Assembly: GCA_949294665.1 (NCBI GenBank) | Contig: CASFID010000075.1 | Coordinates: forward strand, 62,001-126,000 | Direction: 5' to 3' | DNA: 64,000 bases | Source of the DNA: an uncultured Eubacteriales bacterium | GTDB lineage: Bacteria > Bacillota > Clostridia > Lachnospirales > Lachnospiraceae | Shown here: positions 17,028-25,995 of the stretch, in pieces | Numbering within the stretch: the first letter of the stretch is position 1 | Layout of the letters: every line of letters begins with the position of its first letter | Position numbers and translations under genes: made by a program | The notes under the pieces: model-generated | What the model was told of the DNA's origin: nothing | Seen by the model: the letters and a program-made list of their open reading frames with translations, nothing else | Database searches by the model: none

Positions 17028-18026
17028 ATGAGAATTACGACAAATATGGTCATGAGAGATTACCAGAACAGTCTGTACAACAATCTGGGCGGGCTGGAGT
17101 TAGCGCGCAAGCAGGTCGACACAGAGATGCGGATCCAATCTGCCTATGAAGATCCGGGCGCGGCGGCGAACGCGGCCGTACTGAAAAGCCGCTACGCGCG
17201 CAACGAAGATTACCTGAATAACCTCGGCAGCGTGGATAAGTGGCTGAATGAGCAGGAGAGCGCGATCTATGAGGTGAGCAAGATTGCGGTGGATATCGGC
17301 GAGAAATACTCGGTAGAGGCTGTCACAGATACGATGGATGAGACAGGACGCGATACCTATGCCGAACTCCTGCGCAACCTCCAGAACACGATGGTACAGT
17401 TTATGAACTCCAAGTTCGGAGATACTTTTGTCCTGGGAGGCAACGCCGACACAGAGGATCCGCCCTTCCAGCTTTCGGAGGATGGCAAGACACTTCTCTA
17501 CAGAGGAGTGAATGTCGACACCGGGAATATGGCTGATTTGGACCGCCTTGCCGCCGAGACATCCTATGTGGATATCGGATACGGCCTGTCCTTTGACAAC
17601 ACGGGAAATATCATTCCCTCGACTGCCCTTGACGCCTCTCTTCCGGGGATCAAGGCGATCGGATACGGACAGACAGACGGCGTGAGCAACAATCTGATCC
17701 TGCTGGCGGGACAGATGGCGGAAGTCCTGGAAGCGGATACATTTGACCGGGACACATATGAGAAACTCTGGACAAGGTTCCAGGAGGGGACAGATAAGCT
17801 CCAGGACGTGATGACAGAGATCGGCACAAAGTCAAAGATGATCGAGACTACGACGTCAAAGCTGGAGAATGAGAAGATCGCCATTCAGGATCAGTTCAAT
17901 AATGAGATCGGCATAGATCCGGCGCTTGCGATCACGAATTATTCGTATGCTATGTATACATATAACAGTGCTTTGAAAGTGGGAACAGGAATCCTCGGAC
18001 CATCTCTTCTGGATTTCCTTTCCTGA
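17028..18026 (+). CDS. flgL: FlgL, hook-filament junction protein 3
   Basis: This 332-aa hook-associated protein 3 has a flagellin-like N-terminus (MRITTNMVMRDYQNSLYNNL, then RIQSAYEDPGAAANAAVLKS). Its C-terminus (ALAITNYSYAMYTYNSALKV) is the coiled-coil half that pairs with the N-terminus. The length is normal. It is coupled closely to flgK. Confidence 0.95.
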   Translation: MRITTNMVMRDYQNSLYNNLGGLELARKQVDTEMRIQSAYEDPGAAANAAVLKSRYARNEDYLNNLGSVDKWLNEQESAIYEVSKIAVDIGEKYSVEAVTDTMDETGRDTYAELLRNLQNTMVQFMNSKFGDTFVLGGNADTEDPPFQLSEDGKTLLYRGVNVDTGNMADLDRLAAETSYVDIGYGLSFDNTGNIIPSTALDASLPGIKAIGYGQTDGVSNNLILLAGQMAEVLEADTFDRDTYEKLWTRFQEGTDKLQDVMTEIGTKSKMIETTTSKLENEKIAIQDQFNNEIGIDPALAITNYSYAMYTYNSALKVGTGILGPSLLDFLS

Positions 18027-18071
18027 TCTGAGCGCGTTATATCAATTTAACAAAAGGAAAGGAGGAGAACT

Positions 18072-18692
18072 ATGGAACCCCTGCTGAAGATTACAACAGT
18101 ACCGATGGAATATGAACTCACGATCCAGCATGCGCGGCTTGAGCATGGACAGAGCAGGCCTCCGGTCGTAGAGATTTCAAGACAGAGAGGCGGGCTCAAC
18201 ATGCGGAGCCGGCCGGCCAGGCTTCTTCTTGACAGCTACGAGGCGCGAAACAGTATAATACCTTCAACACGAACCGCGATCTATCAGAATGCGCAGAAAG
18301 GGGTTCGTGCTGCAGGTGAAGCGGCTCAGAGCTACTCAAATGAAGCGGCTCAGATGAGATGGTCCAGACCGGGTGAAGGCGGAGAAATGCTCACAGAGAT
18401 ATTCAAACAGAGAATGCAGATGCCTACAGGACAGTTTCAGTTAGCTTTTCTTCCGTCGACCGGAGTGGACGTGACGTATCAGGCTGGAGACCTTACGACG
18501 TCCTATCAGGCAGACCGGCTGACGTTTAATCTGAAGCTGAATAACGGCGATGTGCAGTATATCCCGGGCAGTGTGAACATTGAAATCACACAATATCCTG
18601 ATGTGCTCATCGAGTATATGGGCAGTCCGGTCTATGTGCCGCCCAGCGCGAGTGAGTTCTTTACCGGCGAAATAGTAGACACAGTCGCATGA
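18072..18692 (+). CDS. DUF6470-family flagellar-operon protein
   Basis: This 206-aa protein of unknown function belongs to a family regularly found between flgL and fliW in Firmicutes. It shows the N-terminal LEHGQSRPPVVEISRQRGGL, a helical middle with many Ala, and a beta-rich end (DVLIEYMGSPVYVPPSA). No signal or membrane segment is present. Its conserved place before fliW suggests a role in late flagellar assembly or its regulation. A GGAGG ribosome site stands at 18060-18064. Confidence 0.75.
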   Translation: MEPLLKITTVPMEYELTIQHARLEHGQSRPPVVEISRQRGGLNMRSRPARLLLDSYEARNSIIPSTRTAIYQNAQKGVRAAGEAAQSYSNEAAQMRWSRPGEGGEMLTEIFKQRMQMPTGQFQLAFLPSTGVDVTYQAGDLTTSYQADRLTFNLKLNNGDVQYIPGSVNIEITQYPDVLIEYMGSPVYVPPSASEFFTGEIVDTVA

Positions 18693-18710
18693 CGCGTCTG
18701 TGCGATCCTG

Positions 18711-18750
18711 CTCCGCCGCCGTTCCTGTGAGAACCGGACCGGCGGCGGAG
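18711..18750 (+). other. GC-rich hairpin upstream of fliW
   Basis: CTCCGCCGCCG (18711-18721) pairs perfectly with CGGCGGCGGAG (18740-18750), an 11-bp stem with an 18-nt loop. No T run follows, so it is not a normal terminator. It ends about 15 nt before the fliW ribosome site and may stabilise or process the message, or control fliW translation. Confidence 0.7.
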
Positions 18751-18777
18751 AGAGACAATGTGAGGACAGGAGAAATT

Positions 18778-19233
18778 ATGGATGACAAAAAGAAAAGTTC
18801 TGCAGAGATAACATCCGAAGAGGAAGAAGGAACTGTCTGCTTCGAGGAAGGGCTTTTTGGGTTTGAAACGTGCAAAAAGTTCCTTCCCGTTGCTGTTGAG
18901 AAAGACAGTGATGCAGTGCTGACACTTTTGAGCATAGACAATGAAGGTCTTGCATTTATCATTATGAATCCCTTTCTGTTAAAAGAGGACTATCATCCGC
19001 AGGTCAGCGAGAAGGAGCTGAGTTCTCTGGGAGAGGCCGATGAGCAGGACTATTCATGGTACGTGATCTGCACGGCGCATCAGCCGCCGGAGGAGAGCAC
19101 AGTCAATCTTCGATGTCCGATCGTGGTTAATACGCGGAACAGAAGAGCAAAACAGTTGATACTTGATAATACAGAATATACTTTCCGGCACAGGCTGGGT
19201 GACCTGGCACAGAAGGAGACGCACACATGCTGA
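18778..19233 (+). CDS. fliW: FliW, CsrA antagonist and assembly factor
   Basis: FliW binds flagellin and CsrA in turn. When flagellin is exported, free FliW sequesters CsrA and relieves repression of flagellin translation. The 151-aa product has the family motifs VCFEEGLFGFETCKKF, LAFIIMNPF, CPIVVNTRNRRAKQ and LILDNTEY. The frame is open from 18700, but AGGAG (18766-18770) points to ATG 18778. It overlaps csrA by 7 nt. Together with csrA and the flagellin gene it forms the known homeostatic loop. Confidence 0.94.
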   Translation: MDDKKKSSAEITSEEEEGTVCFEEGLFGFETCKKFLPVAVEKDSDAVLTLLSIDNEGLAFIIMNPFLLKEDYHPQVSEKELSSLGEADEQDYSWYVICTAHQPPEESTVNLRCPIVVNTRNRRAKQLILDNTEYTFRHRLGDLAQKETHTC

Positions 19234-19538
19234 CACTGACCAGAAAAAAAGGAGAAGAAATCGTCATAGGAGACAATATCGTGATCACTGTCAAGGAGAT
19301 CAGCTCCGACAGTGTGAGGATATCTGTGACAGCTCCGCGGGATGTGCCGGTATTTCGACGCGAACTTAAGATGGCCATGCAGGAGAACAGAGAGGCCGCG
19401 GCAGCCGGCGCCGACGCGGCACAAATCGCAGCTCTGCTCTCACAAGGCGGTATGCCGAGCAAAGAAGGGAGAGAAAGGAAAAATGCGATACGAAGTAACA
19501 CCAGACCTGATCACAGGGAATCACCTGATCGACAGTGA
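19227..19538 (+). CDS. csrA: CsrA, RNA-binding translational regulator, long C-tail
   Basis: CsrA binds GGA-containing sites in mRNA leaders. The core is standard for about the first 55 residues (MLTLTRKKGEEIVIGDNIVI, then SVRISVTAPRDVPVFRRE). The product is 103 aa, against about 70 for typical Gram-positive CsrA. The extra tail is Ala-rich and then basic (ALLSQGG, RERKNAIRSNTRPDHRE), and its last 56 nt overlap the hemerythrin gene in another frame. The tail may be functional or may simply have arisen by loss of an earlier stop. Confidence 0.93.
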   Translation: MLTLTRKKGEEIVIGDNIVITVKEISSDSVRISVTAPRDVPVFRRELKMAMQENREAAAAGADAAQIAALLSQGGMPSKEGRERKNAIRSNTRPDHRESPDRQ

Positions 19539-19899
19539 ACACAGACAGTTGTTCGATGCGGCGAACAAGCTTCTGGATGCTTTTGCAGACGCTAAAGGGG
19601 CTGGTTCAAATCAGATAATTCAGACAGGTAATTTCCTGAAAAGCTATGTTGACAAGCATTTCGGACATGAGCAGGATCTGCAGAAAAAGTACAACTGGCG
19701 TGAATATGAGACGCACGTCCGGTTCCATGAGCAGTATAAGAAGACGCTAAGCGATATCATCGACAGCCTTCCAAAGGATGGGCCTCCGTCAGTAGAAAGC
19801 ATGAGCGAGCTGAATCTGCATATCGTCAGACTGATCACACATATCCGGACGATGGACAAGCGTCTGGGCGCCTACCTGAAATCTCAGGGGGTAGAGTGA
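19483..19899 (+). CDS. Bacteriohemerythrin
   Basis: This 138-aa non-heme di-iron oxygen-binding protein has the full ligand set by position: His20, His59, Glu63, His78, His82, His120 and Asp125. The start is set at ATG 19483 by GAGAAAGGA (19471-19479), although the frame is open further upstream within csrA. In anaerobes such proteins bind oxygen for sensing or detoxification. The chemoreceptor directly downstream suggests that it serves aerotaxis or protects the motility apparatus. Confidence 0.9.
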   Translation: MRYEVTPDLITGNHLIDSEHRQLFDAANKLLDAFADAKGAGSNQIIQTGNFLKSYVDKHFGHEQDLQKKYNWREYETHVRFHEQYKKTLSDIIDSLPKDGPPSVESMSELNLHIVRLITHIRTMDKRLGAYLKSQGVE

Positions 19900-19942
19900 T
19901 TTTTATTATACAGTATGATAAAGGAAAAAGGAGAAAGCAACT

Positions 19943-21961
19943 ATGAAAAGTATACGCACAAAGATATTGGCGGGATCCTGTCTGATCACAACAGTATTCG
20001 TAATCATTCTGGGCGTGGTGAGTTCCGTTATGAATTACACGAGTACATTCAGCCGGGTGAATCAGGATATGGCGGAGACAGCTAAAATCGCAGCTCAGAG
20101 AGTAGAGTGGGAGATAACGAATTATGTCAGTATAGCAGAGGCCTTCGGCGGACGCAGTGAGATCGCCGATCCCGATGTTTCCGTAGAAGAAAAAGAACAG
20201 GTCCTGTCCTCCTGGGCGGAAGCTTACGGACTCGTAAGAGCCAACCTGCTGAACATCAACGGGATCAGCGAATTCGACGGACAGAACTATTCGGACAGAG
20301 ACTATTACCAGCAGTGTATGCAGGGAAATTCCTATGTGTCAACACCTGTTGTAAGTAAACAGACAGGGGAGCTTACGATCATCGTTGCAGCTCCTGTGTG
20401 GGAGAATGGGATCGCCGACACCCGGGTAGTAGGAGTCGTATATTTTGTGCCTCAGGAGACATTCCTCAACGACATTATGTCAAGCATCAAACTGAGCGAT
20501 AACAGCGGGGCTTATATGATCGATAAAGAGGGCAACACGATCGCCGATACGACGATGGAGACGATCATGCAGCAGAATATCGAGAGTGAAGCTGCAGAGA
20601 ACAGCGAGCTTCAGGATTTGGCAGACATCCATGCAAAGATGCGTAACGGTGAGAGCGGCGCTGCAGATTATAAGATAAACGGCGAGAGCAAGATCATCGC
20701 ATATGCGCCTGTCGATGGTACAGACGGATGGAGCCTGGGCGTTACAGCACCGACCGGTGACTTTATGTCTTCGACTTATACATCTATCATCGTGATCGTA
20801 ATACTCGTCGTACTTTCCCTCGTTATCGGGGTACTTGTTGTGAGCGCGATCTCGAGAAGGATCGCACAGCCGATACGCGTGTGTGCAGACCGGCTTAAGG
20901 CACTTTCCGAAGGAGATCTGCATTCAGATGTTCCGGTTGTCAAAACACAGGATGAAACAGGAGTGCTCGCGGCTGCAACGAAATCTATTGCAGACTGTCT
21001 CCAGGGCCTGATACGGGATGAAGCCTATGTGCTCGGCGAGATGGCGCGCGGAAACTTCGATATTACAGTGGATTACTCCGTCTACAGAGGAGACCTCAAG
21101 GATATACTTAAGAGCCTGAAAGGTATCAACCGGACCTTGTCAATGACGCTGTACGAGATCAATGAGACGGCGAACCAGGTAGCGGCGGGAGCAGAACAGG
21201 TGGCGTCAGGAGCTCAGGCGCTCAGCCAGGGCGCAACAGAGCAGGCGTCGAGTGTGGAAGAGCTTGCTGCTACGATCAATGATATCAATGGAAATATCCA
21301 GGCGAACACGAAACTGGCTAACCAGTCCAACGAATTCTCAGAGAAGGCAGGCTCGCTTCTCTCCGAATCCATAGACAAGATGAATGAACTCGTAGCCGCA
21401 ATGGACGAGATCAATTCGAGCTCCAGTGAGATCAGCCGTATCATCAAGACGATCGAGGACATCGCATTCCAGACAAATATCCTTGCTCTTAATGCTGCTG
21501 TCGAGGCGGCAAGAGCCGGAAATGCCGGAAAAGGATTCGCCGTGGTGGCTGACGAAGTCAGATCGCTTGCAGAGAAGAGCGCAGAGGCGTCCAAGACAAC
21601 TTCTGAGCTTATCCAGCGCTCCATACAGGCAGTTGAGAATGGAACACGTATCGCAGGAGATACGCTTCAGTCCATCCAGAGTACAGGAGAGACCGCGAAA
21701 GATGCGATCAGCCTGAACGGCGAGATCGTCAAGAACTCCAAGACACAGGCAGAAGCTGTGGCTCAGGTGACAGTCGGAGTCGATCAGATCTCAAGCGTAG
21801 TACAGACCAATTCTGCAACGGCGCAGGAGAGCTCCGCGGCAAGCGAAGAGCTTTCCGGTCAGGCAGAGATACTCAAGAAAGCTGTCGGCAAGTTCAAACT
21901 CAAAGATATCAATGCATTTAACAGCGCTGAGTATACTCAGACAATAGATACAGAGAACTGA
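19943..21961 (+). CDS. Methyl-accepting chemotaxis protein, Cache-type
   Basis: This 672-aa transmembrane chemoreceptor has membrane segment 1 at about residues 8-30, an extracellular double-Cache-like sensor at about 35-275 ([20 protein letters not shown], then TIIVAAPVW), segment 2 at about 279-301, a HAMP domain at about 302-355 and a signalling coiled coil. The hairpin tip, with [20 protein letters not shown], is around residues 509-530. The ligand is not predictable, but Cache domains often bind amino acids or other small carboxylates. It is last in the plus-strand motility run and is followed by a strong terminator. Confidence 0.95.
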   Translation: MKSIRTKILAGSCLITTVFVIILGVVSSVMNYTSTFSRVNQDMAETAKIAAQRVEWEITNYVSIAEAFGGRSEIADPDVSVEEKEQVLSSWAEAYGLVRANLLNINGISEFDGQNYSDRDYYQQCMQGNSYVSTPVVSKQTGELTIIVAAPVWENGIADTRVVGVVYFVPQETFLNDIMSSIKLSDNSGAYMIDKEGNTIADTTMETIMQQNIESEAAENSELQDLADIHAKMRNGESGAADYKINGESKIIAYAPVDGTDGWSLGVTAPTGDFMSSTYTSIIVIVILVVLSLVIGVLVVSAISRRIAQPIRVCADRLKALSEGDLHSDVPVVKTQDETGVLAAATKSIADCLQGLIRDEAYVLGEMARGNFDITVDYSVYRGDLKDILKSLKGINRTLSMTLYEINETANQVAAGAEQVASGAQALSQGATEQASSVEELAATINDINGNIQANTKLANQSNEFSEKAGSLLSESIDKMNELVAAMDEINSSSSEISRIIKTIEDIAFQTNILALNAAVEAARAGNAGKGFAVVADEVRSLAEKSAEASKTTSELIQRSIQAVENGTRIAGDTLQSIQSTGETAKDAISLNGEIVKNSKTQAEAVAQVTVGVDQISSVVQTNSATAQESSAASEELSGQAEILKKAVGKFKLKDINAFNSAEYTQTIDTEN

Positions 21962-21987
21962 GAATAAAAGCATTATATAAAGAAGAA

Positions 21988-22045
21988 GCGTTTCAGAGCG
22001 TTTACTATGTCCGCATAGCAAACGCTCTGAAACGCATTTGTTGAT
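21988..22045 (+). terminator. Intrinsic terminator after chemoreceptor gene
   Basis: GCGTTTCAGAGCGTTT (21988-22003) pairs perfectly with AAACGCTCTGAAACGC (22020-22035). The stem extends inward through CTATG/CATAG, and ATTTGTTGATT follows. It ends the flagellar transcript before the convergent rfbA gene and may work in both directions. Confidence 0.85.
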
Positions 22046-22110
22046 TAGTGTTCACATTCTTAATTTTCCGGCTTATAATTCTATCTGATATCTGTCATGG
22101 CATTTTGCCT

Positions 22111-22980
22111 TTATATTTCATTTACTAAATTAATCAAATATCTCCCATACTCCGTTTCCTTAATGGGATCTGCTAATCTTAACAATTGTTTTTTATCTAT
22201 AAAATTTCGTATATATGCGATTTCCTCTATACATGAAATATAAAGTCCCTGTCGTTTCTGAAATGTAGCAACAAAATTAACCGCTTCATTCAAAGCATCC
22301 GGTGTTCCGGTATCAAGCCATGCAAAACCTCTTCCCAAAAGCTGTACCTTTAATTCCCCTTTTTGAAGATAAGCATTATTAATACTGGTTATTTCAAGTT
22401 CGCCTCTTGAAGAAGGCGTTACTTTTCTGGCTATTTCCACTACCCGATTATCATAAAAATATAATCCGGGAACAGCGTAATTAGACTTAGGATTTTCTGG
22501 TTTTTCTTCGATCGACAACACCGTTTTGTCTTCTGAAAATTCTACGACACCATAGGATCTGGGGTCCTTTACATAGTATCCAAAAATCAAGGCTCCGGTT
22601 TGTAATGCTGCTGCCTTTAATAATACGGGAGAAAATGCCTGTCCATAGAAAATATTGTCACCTAAAATAAGTGCTACATTATCATCACCAATGAAATCTT
22701 CTCCGATTAAAAAAGCTTCAGCGAGCCCTCGCGGTTTTTCCTGAACAGCATAACTGATTTTTAAGCCCAGTTGGGAACCATCTCCCAAAAGTTCTTCAAA
22801 TACACTTATATCCCTGTTTGTACTTATCAAAAGAATCTCCCTGATATTAGCTAACATCAGTGTTGACAATGGATAATAAATCATGGGCTTATCATAAATA
22901 GGAAGTATTTGTTTTGAAATGGCCTTTGTAATAGGATATAAACGTGTTCCAGATCCACCCGCCAGAATAATTCCTTTCAT
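22111..22980 (-). CDS. rfbA: Glucose-1-phosphate thymidylyltransferase
   Basis: This 289-aa RmlA/RfbA enzyme makes dTDP-glucose from dTTP and glucose-1-phosphate. The signature [17 protein letters not shown] is at residues 8-24, [10 protein letters not shown] is the metal/nucleotide loop and [20 protein letters not shown] follows. It works with rfbB directly upstream on the same strand. Base composition is clearly poorer in G and C than in the flagellar genes, which suggests separate origin. No rfbC or rfbD is present, so the product does not go to dTDP-rhamnose within this window. Confidence 0.97.
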   Translation of the reverse strand: MKGIILAGGSGTRLYPITKAISKQILPIYDKPMIYYPLSTLMLANIREILLISTNRDISVFEELLGDGSQLGLKISYAVQEKPRGLAEAFLIGEDFIGDDNVALILGDNIFYGQAFSPVLLKAAALQTGALIFGYYVKDPRSYGVVEFSEDKTVLSIEEKPENPKSNYAVPGLYFYDNRVVEIARKVTPSSRGELEITSINNAYLQKGELKVQLLGRGFAWLDTGTPDALNEAVNFVATFQKRQGLYISCIEEIAYIRNFIDKKQLLRLADPIKETEYGRYLINLVNEI

Positions 22981-23025
22981 TTTCCATCCCCCATTCTATA
23001 GCTTATATATCTTAAGGAAATCCCT

Positions 23026-24075
23026 CTAATGTTCTCTGTTAATAATATTAGAAAGCCACTGCTCATTGTCTAAATACCACTGTATTGTTTTTTTAATTCC
23101 ATCTTCAAATACAGTATCGGGTTTCCAACCTACGTCTTTTTTTATTTTATCCGACGCAATGGCATATCTTCTATCATGTCCTTTTCTATCGGCAACATAT
23201 GTGATCAAATCTCTGCTGATAACTTTCTTCCTTTGGTCTGTATCAGGTAAAAGTTCCTGAAGAAAGTCAAGAATTGTTATAACAATATCAATGTTCTTTC
23301 TTTCATTATGTCCACCAATATTATAAGTTTCATACAGCTTTCCTTTTTCCTGAACCAAGTCAATTCCCTTTGCGTGGTCTTCTACATAAAGCCAATCTCT
23401 GACATTCTGTCCATCGCCATATATTGGCAGCTTTTTCCCGTGGAGAGCATTATTGATTATAAGAGGAATTAATTTTTCAGGGAATTGATATGGACCGTAA
23501 TTATTACTACAATTCGTGATATTTGCTGGAAAACGATAGGTCGCTATATAAGATTTTACCAGCAAATCCGCTGATGCCTTACTTGCAGAATATGGGCTAT
23601 GAGGATCATAAGGTGTTGTCTCATAAAAGTAACTGTTTCCTTCATCTAAAGAACCATAAACCTCATCTGTAGATACATGAAGAAATTTTTTGTCCACTTT
23701 AAAGACACTGTTCTCTAACTCCCATGCTTCCTTTGCTGCATTCAGCATCACAAGCGTGCCCAGTACATTGGTCTTTACAAATATTTCCGGATCTGCAATA
23801 CTTCTGTCTACGTGGCTTTCTGCCGCAAAATGTACTACTCTGTCAATTTCATTCTCCCTGAAAATTGTTCTGATTACATCTGAATCACAAATATCTGCAT
23901 GGATAAAAGTATAGTTATCATAATTCTCTATGTCTTTCAGATTTTCCAGATTGCCTGCATATGTAAGTTTATCAACATTGATAATCCTGATTCCTTCTTT
24001 ATACTTCCGAAGCATATAGTGAATATAATTTGATCCTATAAATCCGGCTCCGCCTGTAACAAGATATGTTCGCAT
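23026..24075 (-). CDS. rfbB: dTDP-glucose 4,6-dehydratase
   Basis: This 349-aa RmlB/RfbB short-chain dehydrogenase-type enzyme forms dTDP-4-keto-6-deoxyglucose. The NAD-binding motif GGAGFIGSNY is at residues 8-17. Catalytic residues are visible in HVSTDEVYGS (Thr, Asp, Glu) and in YSASKAS (Tyr-x3-Lys). It is transcribed first, 45 nt before rfbA. The product is a precursor for amino-deoxysugars, which fits the DegT-type aminotransferase at 35602 and the formyl- and acetyltransferases further downstream. Confidence 0.97.
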   Translation of the reverse strand: MRTYLVTGGAGFIGSNYIHYMLRKYKEGIRIINVDKLTYAGNLENLKDIENYDNYTFIHADICDSDVIRTIFRENEIDRVVHFAAESHVDRSIADPEIFVKTNVLGTLVMLNAAKEAWELENSVFKVDKKFLHVSTDEVYGSLDEGNSYFYETTPYDPHSPYSASKASADLLVKSYIATYRFPANITNCSNNYGPYQFPEKLIPLIINNALHGKKLPIYGDGQNVRDWLYVEDHAKGIDLVQEKGKLYETYNIGGHNERKNIDIVITILDFLQELLPDTDQRKKVISRDLITYVADRKGHDRRYAIASDKIKKDVGWKPDTVFEDGIKKTIQWYLDNEQWLSNIINREH

Positions 24076-24389
24076 TTAAATTTTTCCCTTTCATTTTATC
24101 ATGATGTAGCAGATATTTGTAGAGATATAGTACCTGGCACAAGTGTCAAAGAATATCCCGTGGTCTTTTGCGCAGATTACCCGAAAAGCCCTCTTAAATG
24201 ACTGGAAAATCATTCCCTTTATATAATCTGCATCTTTGACTTCTACTGTATCATTTAAAATTTGTAAACGTCTGTTTTCTATAGCTCATCTAGAAAACTT
24301 GCTCGATTCATCAACTAATCTTAAAGCTAAATTCCTTGTATATCCTATATCAATAAGACAAGTGATTAATTCCAGCGAAAGGAGTATTT

Positions 24390-24480
24390 TCTTTGGATAG
24401 ATATATTTCAGGGCGGTTGTGATACAACCGCCCTGAACAGGACTTCCTGTTTCTGGATAGTAATAAGCTTCCCCAATCAA
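24390..24480 (-). pseudogene. Possible group II intron reverse-transcriptase fragment
   Basis: The minus-strand frame starting near 24480 reads YYYPETGSPVQGGCITTALK. This resembles the conserved reverse-transcriptase block with the consensus [21 protein letters not shown] found in group II intron maturases. The rest of the frame does not resemble the family. If real, it is a small relic of a mobile intron. The resemblance covers only about 15 residues, so confidence is low. Confidence 0.35.
24409..24435 (-). terminator. Perfect 12-bp hairpin behind FliD-like gene
   Basis: CAGGGCGGTTGT (24409-24420) and ACAACCGCCCTG (24424-24435) are perfectly complementary with a 3-nt loop. On the minus strand it follows the FliD-like gene by about 95 nt, and the sequence beyond is GAAATATATCT, AT-rich but not a clean T run. 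It is a probable terminator for that gene. Confidence 0.55.
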
Positions 24481-24530
24481 CGGCTTACACTATATTCTTG
24501 TTTGTGTAAAATCAGATGAAATGAACAACC

Positions 24531-25820
24531 TTAGATCAGATAGTTCATCATCATTCCGACCGCATAGAAATTATTGTGCAGATAGGCACTGTTTCTGGAA
24601 TACATGCCCATTACATTGTACGGGCTGTAGAGCATCTCCTGCTGGGCGTCGGCAAGATCGTTGTTGATCAGAGAACTGGAATTGACATTCATGCCTCCGG
24701 ACGCCTTGTTAAAAGCAGTATCAGCGATGCCGCCAGTGCCGGATATGATGTCGCGTACAAGCGACGGCTCTTTTGCCATACTATCCGAGAATACATCGGC
24801 GTCAAACTCCAGTGTGGCGTCCTTGTTTACCGTGATCCCGATCTTGGCAAGCGACTGCTCGGAACCGAGACCTCTGACGAGACTCCTGAGCTGACGGTCT
24901 ACGCCGCTGCCTCTGCCGTAGTTGTCGTTGAGTACTTTCAGAGCGCTGTTGTAGCTGCTCACAAGATCCTGCAGGGCAGAGGATACCTTCTCCTGATCCA
25001 TCTCTGAGCGGATCGTAACTTCTCCGGTATCTTTCAGGTTCACACCGATCCTTCCGGCGCCGATAGTAATGTCATTCCCGGAGGAAGTATAGTCCCGTGT
25101 GATACCATTCTCAGTGACAGAATACTTTGCGTTCTGTGCGGATGTCTGTACCTGATCAGCGCCGGATGCAGCGCCTAACTGACCTTCTGCACGGAAACCG
25201 TACACTTCACCGGTATGCGTACTCTCCAGCTTTAAGTATGCCTCGCCATTGTCCTCTATGACAGAGGCGCGGACGCCGGCATTCTGCTCGTTGATCTGGC
25301 TGGCAGCTTCACGGAGCATCGTTCCGTTTGTCTTGGCTGTGCCGTCCTCATAGGTACTGCTGACCTGTACAGAAGCAGTACCGAGACTCCCGGAGACTGT
25401 GAAGTCCATATCTTCGGAAGCTGTGTCAGCAGCTCTTACCGCATCGCTGGCATTCACCTGGGCGCGTGCTGTCTGGCTGACGTCAAGGACATACTCGCTG
25501 TAATTGCGCACCGGAAGACGTTCGGTCACAGTCGCGACGTCAGTGTCGGAACTGGTGACGGCCAGATCATTCACAGCGCTGTTCGAAGAACTTGCGCCTT
25601 TGAGTTCACTTGCAGCCTTCATCAGAGAGGACATACTGGACGTATACTCTTTTACAAAGTCAAAACTGTCGGACAGTGATCCGCTCGTCGGCTCCACTTT
25701 TTCTACGAACTCATTGAGATCCGGGTTGCGGGAGAGCGCCTGCACGAGTCGGGCGTTATTGATCGCAGCCTGATAATTGTAATATCCTGAGCCATAAGAA
25801 TTGATTCCGTTGATCCACAT
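24531..25820 (-). CDS. FliD-like flagellar protein, short
   Basis: This 429-aa secreted-type flagellar protein has a FliD-like C-terminal region: LQDLVSSYNSALKVLNDNYG, LGSEQSLAKIGITVNKDATL, and FDADVFSDSMAKEPSLVRDI. The N-terminus (MWINGINSYGSGYYNYQAAI) lacks the standard FliD N-domain. GTG 25829 is in frame but lies within the ribosome site AAAGGAG. ATG 25820 has correct spacing and is chosen. It stands divergent to flagellin and has its own sigma-28-like promoter. It may be a second cap, a filament accessory protein or a decoy of FliD; the function is unknown. Confidence 0.75.
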   Translation of the reverse strand: MWINGINSYGSGYYNYQAAINNARLVQALSRNPDLNEFVEKVEPTSGSLSDSFDFVKEYTSSMSSLMKAASELKGASSSNSAVNDLAVTSSDTDVATVTERLPVRNYSEYVLDVSQTARAQVNASDAVRAADTASEDMDFTVSGSLGTASVQVSSTYEDGTAKTNGTMLREAASQINEQNAGVRASVIEDNGEAYLKLESTHTGEVYGFRAEGQLGAASGADQVQTSAQNAKYSVTENGITRDYTSSGNDITIGAGRIGVNLKDTGEVTIRSEMDQEKVSSALQDLVSSYNSALKVLNDNYGRGSGVDRQLRSLVRGLGSEQSLAKIGITVNKDATLEFDADVFSDSMAKEPSLVRDIISGTGGIADTAFNKASGGMNVNSSSLINNDLADAQQEMLYSPYNVMGMYSRNSAYLHNNFYAVGMMMNYLI

Positions 25821-25852
25821 ACATTTCACTCCTTTCTATCGTTTATTTATAT

Positions 25853-25878
25853 ATATCGACAAAAAGTGGTTCAATATA
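25853..25878 (-). promoter_or_regulatory. Sigma-28-like promoter of FliD-like gene
   Basis: On the minus strand TATA (25878-25875), a 15-nt spacer and TCGATAT (25859-25853) match TAAA-N15-CCGATAT with two mismatches. It lies about 35 nt before the start of the FliD-like gene, so that gene is likely a FliA target. Confidence 0.5.
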
Positions 25879-25963
25879 AGATGAATAGCATTACATGAAC
25901 CTTGCAGAAAAACATTATTTGAATCGAATTTTTAAAAAGTTACATAGAAATTAAAAAAAAACT

Positions 25964-25989
25964 TAACTTCCTGAAAGTGGAGCCGATAT
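25964..25989 (+). promoter_or_regulatory. Sigma-28 promoter of flagellin
   Basis: TAAC (25964-25967), a 15-nt spacer and CCGATAT (25983-25989) give a near-perfect sigma-28 site. Transcription should begin around 25996, leaving a leader of about 260 nt before the flagellin ATG. Confidence 0.85.
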
Positions 25990-25995
25990 AGATAA

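Larger units (their letters stand above)
24076..24530. other. 455-bp gap with degenerate remnants
   Basis: No intact gene is seen between rfbB and the FliD-like gene. A short plus-strand stretch around 24145-24232 can be read as KNIPWSFAQITRKALLNDWK, a possible end of a lost gene. A minus-strand 64-codon frame (24286-24480) carries what looks like a reverse-transcriptase motif. Both are too short to name as genes. Confidence 0.6.

Noticed and set aside
24145-24232. Possible transposase end on the plus strand (KNIPWSFAQITRKALLNDWK)
   Set aside because: Too short and without catalytic residues; no inverted repeats or target duplication were seen around it.
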